From a virus, in the IMG/VR virus record IMGVR_UViG_3300046167_000166, positions 1 through 29,848 of that record: a stretch of 29,848 nt of DNA. The stretch is one strand, 5' to 3'. Below, piece after piece: positions 18,770 to 26,254 of the stretch; positions within the stretch are counted from its first letter, which is position 1; every line of letters begins with the position of its first letter. Made by a program: the position numbers and the translations under genes. Under the pieces are notes generated by a model. It saw nothing but the letters and a program-made list of their open reading frames with translations. It was not told where the DNA came from and did no database searches.

Positions 18770-19373
18770 TTGGCAGTTCCTTTAAATCCATCCTGAGAAA
18801 CGCATCCCAGAAGCTCTGATCTTGTGCGTATCCTACCACATAAATGTTAGGATTTAAACGCATGGCCTCATACGCGTCTCGGCCAGTTAAAATTCGCGCT
18901 TCAGTTACACTATAGATAGGGCAGGGCGTAGATGACATGGCCATCGCCTTGAATACATGTGGCGCGGCGCACATCACAGACAGGCCGCTAATCTGCAAGC
19001 CAAGGCCGTGCGGCTGCGGCTGTCCCATGAGGCGAGCATCTTTGCGGCGGTTACATTCTGGGTCTTGCTCCATGTTTCCTTGAGCGATGCCAAACAAGCT
19101 GACTTGTATGCCGCTGGTTTTGGGCATGAGGCAGCTATCTTGACCGCCAGCCCCCATCACAGTGGGCGCAGCGGCCGTTGGTGGCGGCTGTGAGCCGGGA
19201 GAGCTACCGGGACCGTTGTAGGTGTTCTGATATGTCTCGTTGGTGTTGTTGCTTTCAACGGAACTGTTGTTGTTTCCGGTGTTGCTGTTGAAGTCGCCTT
19301 CAACACTACCGTCTTGGGCATAGCATAGAGACCCGAGCAAGATCAGGGATATGGCAGCGCATCTGGTTCGCAT
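18615..19373 (-). CDS. Exported Cys-containing protein (signal peptide)
   Basis: 252 aa starting MRTRCAAISLILLGSLCYAQ, a signal peptide cleaved near YAQ. A Ser/Asn/Thr/Pro-rich linker (GDFNSNTGNNNSSVESNNTN) precedes a globular region with cysteines in DSCLMPKTSG, PECNRR, SVMCAAPHVF and TPCPIYSVTE. MSSTPCPIYSVTEARILTGR and PNIYVVGYAQDQSFWDAF look conserved. The final ~52 codons overlap the next exported gene and are low-complexity Ser/Gly/Asp. The start lies inside the lipoprotein gene (31-base overlap). Function unknown. Disulphide bonds in the periplasm are probable (inference). Confidence 0.65.
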   Translation of the reverse strand: MRTRCAAISLILLGSLCYAQDGSVEGDFNSNTGNNNSSVESNNTNETYQNTYNGPGSSPGSQPPPTAAAPTVMGAGGQDSCLMPKTSGIQVSLFGIAQGNMEQDPECNRRKDARLMGQPQPHGLGLQISGLSVMCAAPHVFKAMAMSSTPCPIYSVTEARILTGRDAYEAMRLNPNIYVVGYAQDQSFWDAFLRMDLKELPNVQTADNNRPTLSERFRRTRSTNNGSGRPSGRSDSDPAASGAGGSDGLRSD

Positions 19374-19579
19374 TCCACCTCCAGAACATCTCGGACGTTA
19401 GCATCATCACACATAACCCGAAGGCCAGCGTCATGAAAGCCCATCGCAGCCAATGTTTCTGCATTTTTTCTAGCCTCACAATGCTCGTCCCCCATGCAAA
19501 CCGACGGCAGAACAAGAGGGCTTGGTGCTTTGATCTCTGCGCAGCCGAGCAACAGAAGTGCTGGCAATAAGCGCATCAT
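19343..19579 (-). CDS. Lipoprotein, possible outer-membrane spanin
   Basis: 78 aa. N-terminal MMRLLPALLLLGCAEIKAPS carries a lipobox LLGC, cysteine at residue 13, with Ala at +2 of the mature protein, so outer-membrane sorting is expected. The rest, LPSVCMGDEHCEARKNAETL and GFHDAGLRVMCDDANVRDV, has four more cysteines. The start overlaps the stop of the TM coiled-coil gene by 4 bases (ATGA). A TM coiled-coil gene followed directly by a lipoprotein gene resembles i-spanin/o-spanin pairs. The Cys content is high for an o-spanin, so this is unsure. Confidence 0.65.
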   Translation of the reverse strand: MMRLLPALLLLGCAEIKAPSPLVLPSVCMGDEHCEARKNAETLAAMGFHDAGLRVMCDDANVRDVLEVECEPDALPYP

Positions 19580-19800
19580 TTGCGCTCAATCAACCTGTCA
19601 ATCTTTGCATCAAGGCCGTCGAGGCGCGTCATCACGCGGTTCATCTGATCGGAGCTGTCTGCCTTTGTGATGTACTCTTCGCGGGTGCGGTTAATTAGTA
19701 TTTGCAGGCGAGTAATTTCACCTGTCCAAGATTTAACCCAGAAGCCAATGGCCGTGACGACGATTGACAGTAATGCGCTCCACATCGCGTCCATTTCCAT
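19576..19800 (-). CDS. TM coiled-coil protein, possible inner-membrane spanin
   Basis: 74 aa. MEMDAMWSALLSIVVTAIGF forms one N-terminal TM segment (~6-24), followed by a heptad coil, GEITRLQILINRTREEYITK to RLDGLDAKIDRLIERK. With an N-in topology the coil lies in the periplasm, like Rz-type i-spanins, and the overlapping lipoprotein would be the partner. Marine phages often carry this type of protein after the capsid cluster (memory). It starts 2 bases after the 102-aa gene ends. Confidence 0.6.
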   Translation of the reverse strand: MEMDAMWSALLSIVVTAIGFWVKSWTGEITRLQILINRTREEYITKADSSDQMNRVMTRLDGLDAKIDRLIERK

Positions 19801-19801
19801 T

Positions 19802-20110
19802 TTAGTAACTGCCTTCCCAGACCCGAAGGGCGCTAAATTCGTTGCTCATTAGCTTACGTTTTAGCACATCTTTGACGGCTTGTGTATCCGTCCAGTCCAC
19901 CCCGGCTTCCTTGAGCCATACGCCCAGCAGGCCCATGTCCACATTGCCTACATGCTTGTAATCGCTGGCAAAGCTGTTCTCAGCCTTTTCACGCGCATGA
20001 GCCGCATCCTTGAGCATGTGAGACGCGTCAAAAGTTTTCTTGATGATTAGCTGGTCGCCATCAAGCGTGAACTTTTCGGAGACCTTAGTTGAGTGACTTG
20101 CTTTTAACAT
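19802..20110 (-). CDS. 102-aa conserved phage head-region protein
   Basis: ATG 20110 (MLKASHSTKVSEKFTLDGDQ) with AAAGGT upstream; it overlaps the previous gene by 26 bases. The protein continues LIIKKTFDASHMLKDAAHAR, NVDMGLLGVWLKEAGVDWTD and TQAVKDVLKRKLMSNEFSAL. The GVWLKEAGVDW...DVLKRKL...FSALRVWEGSY ending recurs in podovirus structural clusters near the capsid, as far as I recall, but I have no named function. A head-completion or connector role is plausible from location. Confidence 0.7.
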   Translation of the reverse strand: MLKASHSTKVSEKFTLDGDQLIIKKTFDASHMLKDAAHAREKAENSFASDYKHVGNVDMGLLGVWLKEAGVDWTDTQAVKDVLKRKLMSNEFSALRVWEGSY

Positions 20111-20324
20111 TGATCGACCTTTTAGTTGGCTTCTTTGCGACTTTAACGCCATTGGTTTTTGCGGGCTTTGCTGCGGGTTTTACGTCGCGCAAAATGGTAA
20201 TGCTGTCAGGACGGAAGGACTGTATTTTCGCAACTTCATCATCCGGCAGAACAACGGTCTCGCCTTTTTCAATGCGACCCTTGCTGCACTTAATCTTGAT
20301 GCGATTTACAATAACTTCTTTCAT
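20085..20324 (-). CDS. 79-aa basic capsid-adjacent protein
   Basis: ATG 20324 (MKEVIVNRIKIKCSKGRIEK) lies after an AAGGAGA site; a longer frame to 20354 overlaps the hairpin. A beta-like N-terminal half (GETVVLPDDEVAKIQSFRPD) is followed by a Lys/Ala/Pro-rich tail (KPAAKPAKTNGVKVAKKPTK) resembling histone-like or DNA-contacting tails. Its position immediately after the capsid gene suggests a decoration or head-closure role. Unrecognised otherwise. Confidence 0.6.
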   Translation of the reverse strand: MKEVIVNRIKIKCSKGRIEKGETVVLPDDEVAKIQSFRPDSITILRDVKPAAKPAKTNGVKVAKKPTKRSINVKSKSLN

Positions 20325-20343
20325 ATCAGTCTCCTTATGAAAT

Positions 20344-20369
20344 AGCGGGGGCAATCACTCGCCCCCGCT
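20344..20369 (-). terminator. GC-rich hairpin after the capsid gene
   Basis: AGCGGGGGC (minus strand, from 20369) and GCCCCCGCT pair over 9 bp around an 8-base loop, 9 bases after the MCP stop. Only ATTTC follows, so termination would be partial. It could lower expression of downstream genes relative to the capsid protein, or protect the capsid mRNA. Confidence 0.6.
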
Positions 20370-20378
20370 CTCTTCCGA

Positions 20379-21335
20379 TTAGGAAGTTGTGTTGTCGAAA
20401 ACGCCGCCGTTGGCAGCTTCCGATTTTGCGCAGAGCGTGAGTTCTGTCACAACTTGGCGAGTAGTGTTGTCGCCAGTTTTGGCCAGAGCCACGTTCTTTG
20501 TGCCGCGCAAGGAAGCGATTTCCCACATATCATCCTGCATGATGAATACATCGCGCGAACGGTTCTCACGGCTTGGCATGAACTCAATGGTTCCCCATGG
20601 AGTTACATATACTGCCAAGGATTTGACAACACGCTCATCGCCAGCTTGTACTGCTGAACGCTGGTTGTTGTTACCTGTGAAGCCGAGAGCTTTGTTCATT
20701 TGGAAGGCAGACAAGTAAACTGTGTCTGGCTTACCGCCCTCTTCCCAGATGGACTGCATAACGCCGTCAAAACGTGCCTGTGAGAACGCAATCAAAGTTG
20801 TGGTCTCATCTGTACGAGCGTCTGTACCGTCGCCAGTTGGGTCAGCACCTTCGTTGGCACCGTGATCGGTGTTGGTGGTGATCCATGCTGGAGCGCCTGC
20901 AAGCTCACGAGCTGTTGTGGAGTTACCCGCAGCGCGTGCATTGTTGTCGAAAAGAGCCTTTTCGATGTCCAATTTTTGCTCTTTGGCAATCTTAAGTGTT
21001 TGATATGCAACTTCTTTTGCACGGCCAGCTTTATCCAGACCTTCATCTGTGTCAGGAACGACAACAGCGTTTTTGAAGATTTGTGTGTAGTTGCCGAGAC
21101 GTGTTGTAGCAGAGCGAGCTTCGCCTGCTGTTGCATCGCCTTCAATGTGAGCATTGGCAGCGGAAGCGCGAAGCGAGTCTGTTTGCCACTCTACCAAAGT
21201 ATTGCGAGCTGCCTTTTTGGCAGACTTGCTATAAAATGGAGTTTCTTCTGGAGAAATGTTGTGAATAACATTGCTCAAGTCCTCACGGATGCCGACGGCA
21301 TCATATGAGTCGAATGTGTTGGTTGGCTGTGCCAT
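20379..21335 (-). CDS. Major capsid protein (SU10/DUF5309 type)
   Basis: 318 aa starting MAQPTNTFDSYDAVGIREDL. The string SNVIHNISPEETPFYSKSAK, then VEWQTDSLRASAANAHIEGD, TTRLGNYTQIFKNAVVVPDT and FDNNARAAGNSTTARELAGA, is the start of the SU10 major head protein family (HK97-fold). The C-terminal half, with VYLSAFQMNKALGFTGNNNQ and VYVTPWGTIEFMPSRENRSR, also fits. Length is normal. It is preceded by the scaffold gene, as expected, and followed by a hairpin. It forms the icosahedral shell. Confidence 0.93.
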   Translation of the reverse strand: MAQPTNTFDSYDAVGIREDLSNVIHNISPEETPFYSKSAKKAARNTLVEWQTDSLRASAANAHIEGDATAGEARSATTRLGNYTQIFKNAVVVPDTDEGLDKAGRAKEVAYQTLKIAKEQKLDIEKALFDNNARAAGNSTTARELAGAPAWITTNTDHGANEGADPTGDGTDARTDETTTLIAFSQARFDGVMQSIWEEGGKPDTVYLSAFQMNKALGFTGNNNQRSAVQAGDERVVKSLAVYVTPWGTIEFMPSRENRSRDVFIMQDDMWEIASLRGTKNVALAKTGDNTTRQVVTELTLCAKSEAANGGVFDNTTS

Positions 21336-21355
21336 TAGTGTGTCCTTTCAAAGAC

Positions 21356-22351
21356 TTACTGATTTAAGATCAAGCCCAATGCGTCGTTGATTGAGCCTGT
21401 TTTCTGCAAGCGCGTTTGCGCCTTACTACGAGTTGCAGCGTTGCCATCAGGCCGTTTCTTTGCGCCAGCTTTCACTACGGGCCGGGCTTTCTTGCCTTTG
21501 GCCTGCACCGATTTGCGTTTTGCAACCAGTTCACGATACTTCAAAGCATCGTTCAAAATGCGTGTCTCAACGGCAGTTTTTACAGAACCAAGCTGGTCAT
21601 CTGTGAGACCGTAGTGCTGCTTCGCTTTGTTCGACGTATCTTGAATGAACGCAGATCGTTTTTCTGGGTCTGCGAACTCAGGTATATACCGCTGCAACTC
21701 TTCGGCCTGCTGTTGGAGTTGGGCCATTTCGGCCTCTCTTTGAGCTTGCGTCTGTTGCTGCTGCACAGCCTGATACTGTTGCATGTTTTGATCGTACTGA
21801 GCCTTTGCCTCGTCATACTTGAGCTTTTCTTCCATGTACCCGATTGGGTCACTTTCAAATAGCTCGCGTGTTGGCGGGGTTGGGGCTACATTACCACCAT
21901 CTTGCGCCTGCTGGTACAAAGCAGCGACTTGCTGTTGCTGCTGTTGCAATACGGCTGCCTGTTGCTCGACTTGCTTGCGCGCCTCGGCAACTTCTTGGAA
22001 CCGCTTATTAATTGCCGCCCGTCCCGAGTATGACTGCTTTAACTCTTCCAGTGTCCGCTGTTCAGTTTGTCCGTCAACTTTGACGGTATGAAATTCGGTG
22101 TCTTGAGCGCTTGCCTCTACAGGGTCTTCGTCGTCAATTTCTGCATCATCAAGATCGTATTCCTGATCTTCATCTTCGCTGGATGCTTCAACGTCATCTT
22201 GCTCTTCACCCTCAGCTTCAACTTCCTCAACCTGATCGTCATCGGGTTCAGTGATCTCACTTACGGCTTCGTCAAGATTATCGCCTCCAGAAGTTTCTTC
22301 GGAGGTTGCTAGTAGGCTATCTACTGCTGCGTCTAGGGTAGTCGATTCCAT
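21356..22351 (-). CDS. Scaffolding protein
   Basis: 331 aa starting MESTTLDAAVDSLLATSEET. The first ~105 residues are extremely acidic (Asp/Glu, e.g. DDVEASSEDEDQEYDLDDAE). A long Gln-rich coiled coil follows (AAVLQQQQQQVAALYQQAQD; YDQNMQQYQAVQQQQTQAQR). The basic C-terminus (KRKSVQAKGKKARPVVKAGA) is the expected capsid-binding end. Acidic, helical, placed immediately upstream of the MCP gene, this is characteristic of podovirus scaffolds (gp8-like). It guides procapsid assembly and leaves before maturation. Confidence 0.85.
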   Translation of the reverse strand: MESTTLDAAVDSLLATSEETSGGDNLDEAVSEITEPDDDQVEEVEAEGEEQDDVEASSEDEDQEYDLDDAEIDDEDPVEASAQDTEFHTVKVDGQTEQRTLEELKQSYSGRAAINKRFQEVAEARKQVEQQAAVLQQQQQQVAALYQQAQDGGNVAPTPPTRELFESDPIGYMEEKLKYDEAKAQYDQNMQQYQAVQQQQTQAQREAEMAQLQQQAEELQRYIPEFADPEKRSAFIQDTSNKAKQHYGLTDDQLGSVKTAVETRILNDALKYRELVAKRKSVQAKGKKARPVVKAGAKKRPDGNAATRSKAQTRLQKTGSINDALGLILNQ

Positions 22352-22356
22352 CGGTG

Positions 22357-22599
22357 CTACTTCCTTTGTTTGCGATCCAAAAGTGTCTCTGCTGCCATCG
22401 CAGCGTCGAGGTTCACTTCGATCTGGTTAAGCGCACGAATTATCGCATGCGCCTCTTCACGGGCAGACACGTCATCCGCCCCACTGCTTGCGAAAATCTG
22501 CATTTGATTTTCGCGCACACTCTGCATGAACTGCTTAAATGCAGTATCGTTTTTCAAACGACGGGCCTCCTCGGCCTCTATGCGTATCTCTGTTGTCAT
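22357..22599 (-). CDS. 80-aa helical protein between portal and scaffold
   Basis: Starts MTTEIRIEAEEARRLKNDTA; overlaps the portal stop by 4 bases (ATGA). FKQFMQSVRENQMQIFASSG, then REEAHAIIRALNQIEVNLDA, give two amphipathic helices, conserved in related phages between portal and scaffold. It may be a portal-assembly chaperone or head-vertex factor; the literature function is not known to me. Confidence 0.7.
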   Translation of the reverse strand: MTTEIRIEAEEARRLKNDTAFKQFMQSVRENQMQIFASSGADDVSAREEAHAIIRALNQIEVNLDAAMAAETLLDRKQRK

Positions 22600-24680
22600 T
22601 GCGGTGTACCCTGTGACATCGCGCCAATCATAGCGCGGGCCTTATCTTGCTCAGCCTGAATGCCCGCAACATCAACGGCTGTGCCGTACTCGCCATAAAT
22701 CTTTGCAGCGTTGACCAACAAGTCTTGCGCCATCTGATCCCGCTTGAGATCATCGCTGGCTGCTGCCTTCTGCATGTCAAGCTGCAACTTGGCCATGTCA
22801 GTTTGGGCCTTGGTCTGGGCCTTCATTTGCTCTGCCTGCAAGAACGCAGCGTTTGGATCAGACGCCTGACCTTGCTGCGCTTGAGCTTGCTGCTGCATCT
22901 GCAACATCTGCATTTCAATCTCAGGTGTAATTGGTGCAAAGTAACGGTCGGCATTTCGTATGCCCGACACAGCCAACTGATCTGCCAGCGTGTTGCGAAT
23001 GTTAGTCAAGCTAACCAGTCCGTTCATCGGGCCATAGTTTTGGTAAACCATCGTTTGCATTTGCAGCGCTTGGCTCAAAGCCATTGCCTTTTCTTCCTCG
23101 CGGCCAGTGCCGAGGCCAACATTGATGCTAACATCCATAGCCTGATCCCAAACGCGTGGGTCAACAGGTACAAATATACCGTTCATCCGCATCATTTGCT
23201 CTTCGTCTACGTTCTTGCTCATCAAGCGCAGCATGATCCCAAACAAGTCACGCATGCCGTCGGCAAGGTTGCGCACCATAACTTCGACCTGACCCGCTGC
23301 GGCCTGCACAGTAGCCTGCACAGCGGCCTTTGTGGTTGACTGCATTGCATCAGGGTCTAGGCCCATTGAGGCTCTGGAGACGCCTGTCTTGCTCTCTACG
23401 AGGCCATCTAGGTATGTAAGCGCTCCAAGCGTTTGGCCTGCGGTAAATGGTACGGTCAACTCTTGAACTGCGCCGGGCTGGCGCATCCGTACAATAGCGC
23501 CAATCTCGTTATTCAGAATGTCATCCACGTTCACAGCGCCGTCAACGATGCCTAAGCGCGGGTTGTTGGTCATCGCTACGTTATCAAGGATAGAGCGCAA
23601 AATGGATGTTGCCGCGTCTTGATCGTCGATAACGATCTCGGCCAGTGAGCGGCCGTAGAATGTATGTGGCTCTGGGTCAACTTCGAACTTGGCAAACGGA
23701 AGCTCATCGCATGGCTCTACATCCAGCAAGTCGTAAGATGTGCCGCCACACGTTAATTTGTGCAGGACAGGTATCCCGGTACCTTCAACGTCAATGCGCA
23801 TATACGCTTCCGTCACGGTCACATTCTTCATTGTCGGGTCTTGCTCTTCCTCGTCGGAAGTGTCCATTTCATAGCCGCGACGCTCATACGTCTCAGCTTC
23901 TGTCATTTCAGACCCGCTTTCCAATCCATCCAAGCTGAAAACAACTTCTGGGTCGTAGCCCATTGCGATCAGATCACCAGCACGCATGTCTGTGCGGTGG
24001 GCCACAACGTAAGCATCATCAAAGCTGCGGGCGTCACGGTTGATAAAGAACTCTTCCGGCGGAACGCTCTCAATGCAGAGCTTGCCCTTTTCTTGCTGGT
24101 AGCTGAGCTTGACGCTATGGGTTGGAAGTTCCACTTCCATGCCCATTTCGTCCATGGACACAGACATTTCAGTGCTATGCTCAAGCACATTCACGTTATC
24201 GTCTGCCACCAGATATGTATATTCATCGTCAGACAAATCTGTGAACGTGTGGATCTCTGCCTCTGGATACGTCATCCAGTACGCTTTCACGATGCCTTGC
24301 TTTTTAACCAAAGCGTCTTGAAATGCGTCGTTGATAACTCGGTATCCGTTCAGACGAGTGAACTCATGGTGCATAAACTCAGTGGCTTGCTCAGCCATTG
24401 CCACGTCTTCTGGGCCACGCGGCACGAACTCAACTGGCTTGGCTGTGCTGAGGAATATGCGCATCAAGCTCGGCTTCACAGAGCGTACGGTATCGCGTAC
24501 CTTTGTGGCTACAACTTTGCTGCGACCATCCTCGTAGCCAAGATCAACCTCGCCGTCGTAGTATCGTTGAGCCTTGATGCGGTCGTCGCTGATCTCGCTC
24601 TCAATAAAGTCAACGGCATTGGAAATAGCGTCTTGGACTATGCCCTCAATTTCTCTGCGTGATTTTGGTTTAAGTTCCAT
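22596..24680 (-). CDS. Portal protein
   Basis: 694 aa starting MELKPKSRREIEGIVQDAIS. Typical large podovirus/SU10-type portal segments: YYDGEVDLGYEDGRSKVVAT and KVRDTVRSVKPSLMRIFLST, then QGIVKAYWMTYPE, VPPEEFFINRDARSFDDAYV, GRSLAEIVIDDQDAATSILR and GVSRASMGLDPDAMQSTTKA. The ~C-terminal 110 residues are Gln/Ala-rich coiled coil (IEMQMLQMQQQAQAQQGQAS), probably the barrel. It forms the dodecameric vertex that TerL docks on. It is co-transcribed with the upstream injection proteins and the downstream 80-aa gene. Confidence 0.93.
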   Translation of the reverse strand: MELKPKSRREIEGIVQDAISNAVDFIESEISDDRIKAQRYYDGEVDLGYEDGRSKVVATKVRDTVRSVKPSLMRIFLSTAKPVEFVPRGPEDVAMAEQATEFMHHEFTRLNGYRVINDAFQDALVKKQGIVKAYWMTYPEAEIHTFTDLSDDEYTYLVADDNVNVLEHSTEMSVSMDEMGMEVELPTHSVKLSYQQEKGKLCIESVPPEEFFINRDARSFDDAYVVAHRTDMRAGDLIAMGYDPEVVFSLDGLESGSEMTEAETYERRGYEMDTSDEEEQDPTMKNVTVTEAYMRIDVEGTGIPVLHKLTCGGTSYDLLDVEPCDELPFAKFEVDPEPHTFYGRSLAEIVIDDQDAATSILRSILDNVAMTNNPRLGIVDGAVNVDDILNNEIGAIVRMRQPGAVQELTVPFTAGQTLGALTYLDGLVESKTGVSRASMGLDPDAMQSTTKAAVQATVQAAAGQVEVMVRNLADGMRDLFGIMLRLMSKNVDEEQMMRMNGIFVPVDPRVWDQAMDVSINVGLGTGREEEKAMALSQALQMQTMVYQNYGPMNGLVSLTNIRNTLADQLAVSGIRNADRYFAPITPEIEMQMLQMQQQAQAQQGQASDPNAAFLQAEQMKAQTKAQTDMAKLQLDMQKAAASDDLKRDQMAQDLLVNAAKIYGEYGTAVDVAGIQAEQDKARAMIGAMSQGTPQ

Positions 24681-26251
24681 TATTGCTGCTCCTGAGCCTG
24701 CAAGCCGCTTAATCTAGCAACTATGTCTTGGACTAATTCTTTGGTTACAACTTTTGAAGGCTCCGCAACGCCACCAGAACGCACCAAGTCTTCAAGAGCT
24801 TTGCGAGAGGTTTTTATTTTTGCGTTGTACCCCATTTTCGCAAAAGAAGCGGCTGTCATACCCATAATCTCATAAGCGAAATTGCCGGGGGTAGATAAAA
24901 GAATAATACTCATCCCAGAGGTTAAACCGTTAGATGTAGGAGCCAACTTGCCAATCGTCGCTAATACCTTGCTGCCTATTGTGCCGTCCGCGACCCTTTT
25001 CAGTGCGGCCAGCTCATCTGGCGACCAAAATGCAGCGGCTTTATCATTGTTGAGTATTTTGGTGGCAGCGGCCTGAAACGCCTCACCAGTTTTAGGTATT
25101 AAGTTTCCCTTTTTTGCATTTTGAGTTGCCTGCTTGAAGTATTTATCCAGCATTCGGGCTTTGGCGTATTTAGAATTTGCTGCCCTTGCAGCCTGCATTA
25201 ACGCCGCATCCTTGCTGCCCTCGGCAAGAACGTCATCCATTTTCTTTAACATTGACAAGACCTCTGGCGCGTCCGGCGCTGTCTTGTATATTTTGCCCAA
25301 AGCCTTCTGAAGCTCGTTAAACTTTGACAAATTCATTGCCCCAGATTTTTCAACCTCGTCAACAAGAGATAACGCTTTCTCAACAGACGGCTTTGCTGAT
25401 AGTATAATGTCGTCCATGTTTAGGACGCTTCTCATGTCCTGCACTAAGTATGCTGTCTGCGTACCAGTTAATCCAGTTCCTTCTAACTTCAAAAGATCGT
25501 ACGCGGAGTTCTTTTCTGCCTTCAGAGTCGAAATTGTAGGAGAAGTCACGTTTTTCTTCTGAAACGCAGAAAGGGTTTTATTTGCCGCGTATGGTGAAAC
25601 TAGCGCGCCAGCAATCCTTGCATAAGGCTCAAGGTCCGTACCCTCAGTCGCCTGCCCAGCAGCCTCGCTGCCAGCGCCAGCAGCCACGGATGCTTGCATT
25701 AGTTTTTTACCGCCGCCCAGTATCCCTCCCGGTCCGACAAACTCACCTATCGTACCCGCAAACTGCGCAGGCGTGCTTTCGCCTCTGTAGGCAAGAGCCT
25801 CATCAACTCCCAGCCCTTCAGTGGCTGCGGTTACAACTTCTCCGCTGAAGGTATCAAATAATCCCCTAGGCCCCTCTTCCCCGTAGCGGGCTTTAGATGT
25901 ATCGACGCCAAGAGCGTAATCAGCTAAGTCACCCAACCGATCCGCAGCATAGCCCGGAAGTCTAGCCGCCGCTTCAATGCCTTCTGGTATGCTGGTAATC
26001 CCGCGCGCCATGCCAGCAAGTCCAGCGCCAACAATGTCTTCAAACGCGCCGCTTTCAATTTGCTGCAAGTTTGGGTAGCGCGTCACGCCCTGCTCATCAA
26101 CGTATGGCTCGGTTGGGGTTGGCTCTGGCAAGTTAGGGGCAGCGCCACCGCCCGCAAGGCTTCTTTTGAGAGCTGCGTATGCACCCTCAGCGCTTTTTCC
26201 AGTAACTTCATACGTTTTACCGTTTGGGGCAGTTATTTCAAAAGTCGGCAC
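24680..26251 (-). CDS. Internal/ejection protein, 523 aa
   Basis: N-terminus MPTFEITAPNGKTYEVTGKS is a small beta motif (F-x-I-x-x-P-x-G-K-x-Y-x-V) common to phage internal proteins that are ejected or hold lysozyme domains. About residues 75-215 are Gly/Ala-rich with membrane-like helices (ARGITSIPEGIEAAARL; ASVAAGAGSEAAGQATEGTD). The central part is helical (KALSLVDEVEKSGAMNLSKF). No lysozyme catalytic motif is visible. Its stop overlaps the portal start by 1 base. Most likely one of the ejected virion proteins that form the trans-envelope conduit (inference from composition and context). Confidence 0.7.
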   Translation of the reverse strand: MPTFEITAPNGKTYEVTGKSAEGAYAALKRSLAGGGAAPNLPEPTPTEPYVDEQGVTRYPNLQQIESGAFEDIVGAGLAGMARGITSIPEGIEAAARLPGYAADRLGDLADYALGVDTSKARYGEEGPRGLFDTFSGEVVTAATEGLGVDEALAYRGESTPAQFAGTIGEFVGPGGILGGGKKLMQASVAAGAGSEAAGQATEGTDLEPYARIAGALVSPYAANKTLSAFQKKNVTSPTISTLKAEKNSAYDLLKLEGTGLTGTQTAYLVQDMRSVLNMDDIILSAKPSVEKALSLVDEVEKSGAMNLSKFNELQKALGKIYKTAPDAPEVLSMLKKMDDVLAEGSKDAALMQAARAANSKYAKARMLDKYFKQATQNAKKGNLIPKTGEAFQAAATKILNNDKAAAFWSPDELAALKRVADGTIGSKVLATIGKLAPTSNGLTSGMSIILLSTPGNFAYEIMGMTAASFAKMGYNAKIKTSRKALEDLVRSGGVAEPSKVVTKELVQDIVARLSGLQAQEQQ

Positions 26252-26254
26252 AAC

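Noticed and set aside
20862-21308. Plus-strand 148-codon frame over the capsid gene
   Set aside because: Antisense of a clear MCP; no ribosome-binding site or recognisable protein.
21416-21862. Plus-strand 148-codon hydrophobic frame over the scaffold gene
   Set aside because: Leu-rich appearance comes from reading Gln/Lys codons backwards; no RBS.
23760-24662. Plus-strand frame of 300 codons inside the portal gene
   Set aside because: His/Cys-rich shadow with no RBS; the portal frame on the other strand has strong family motifs.
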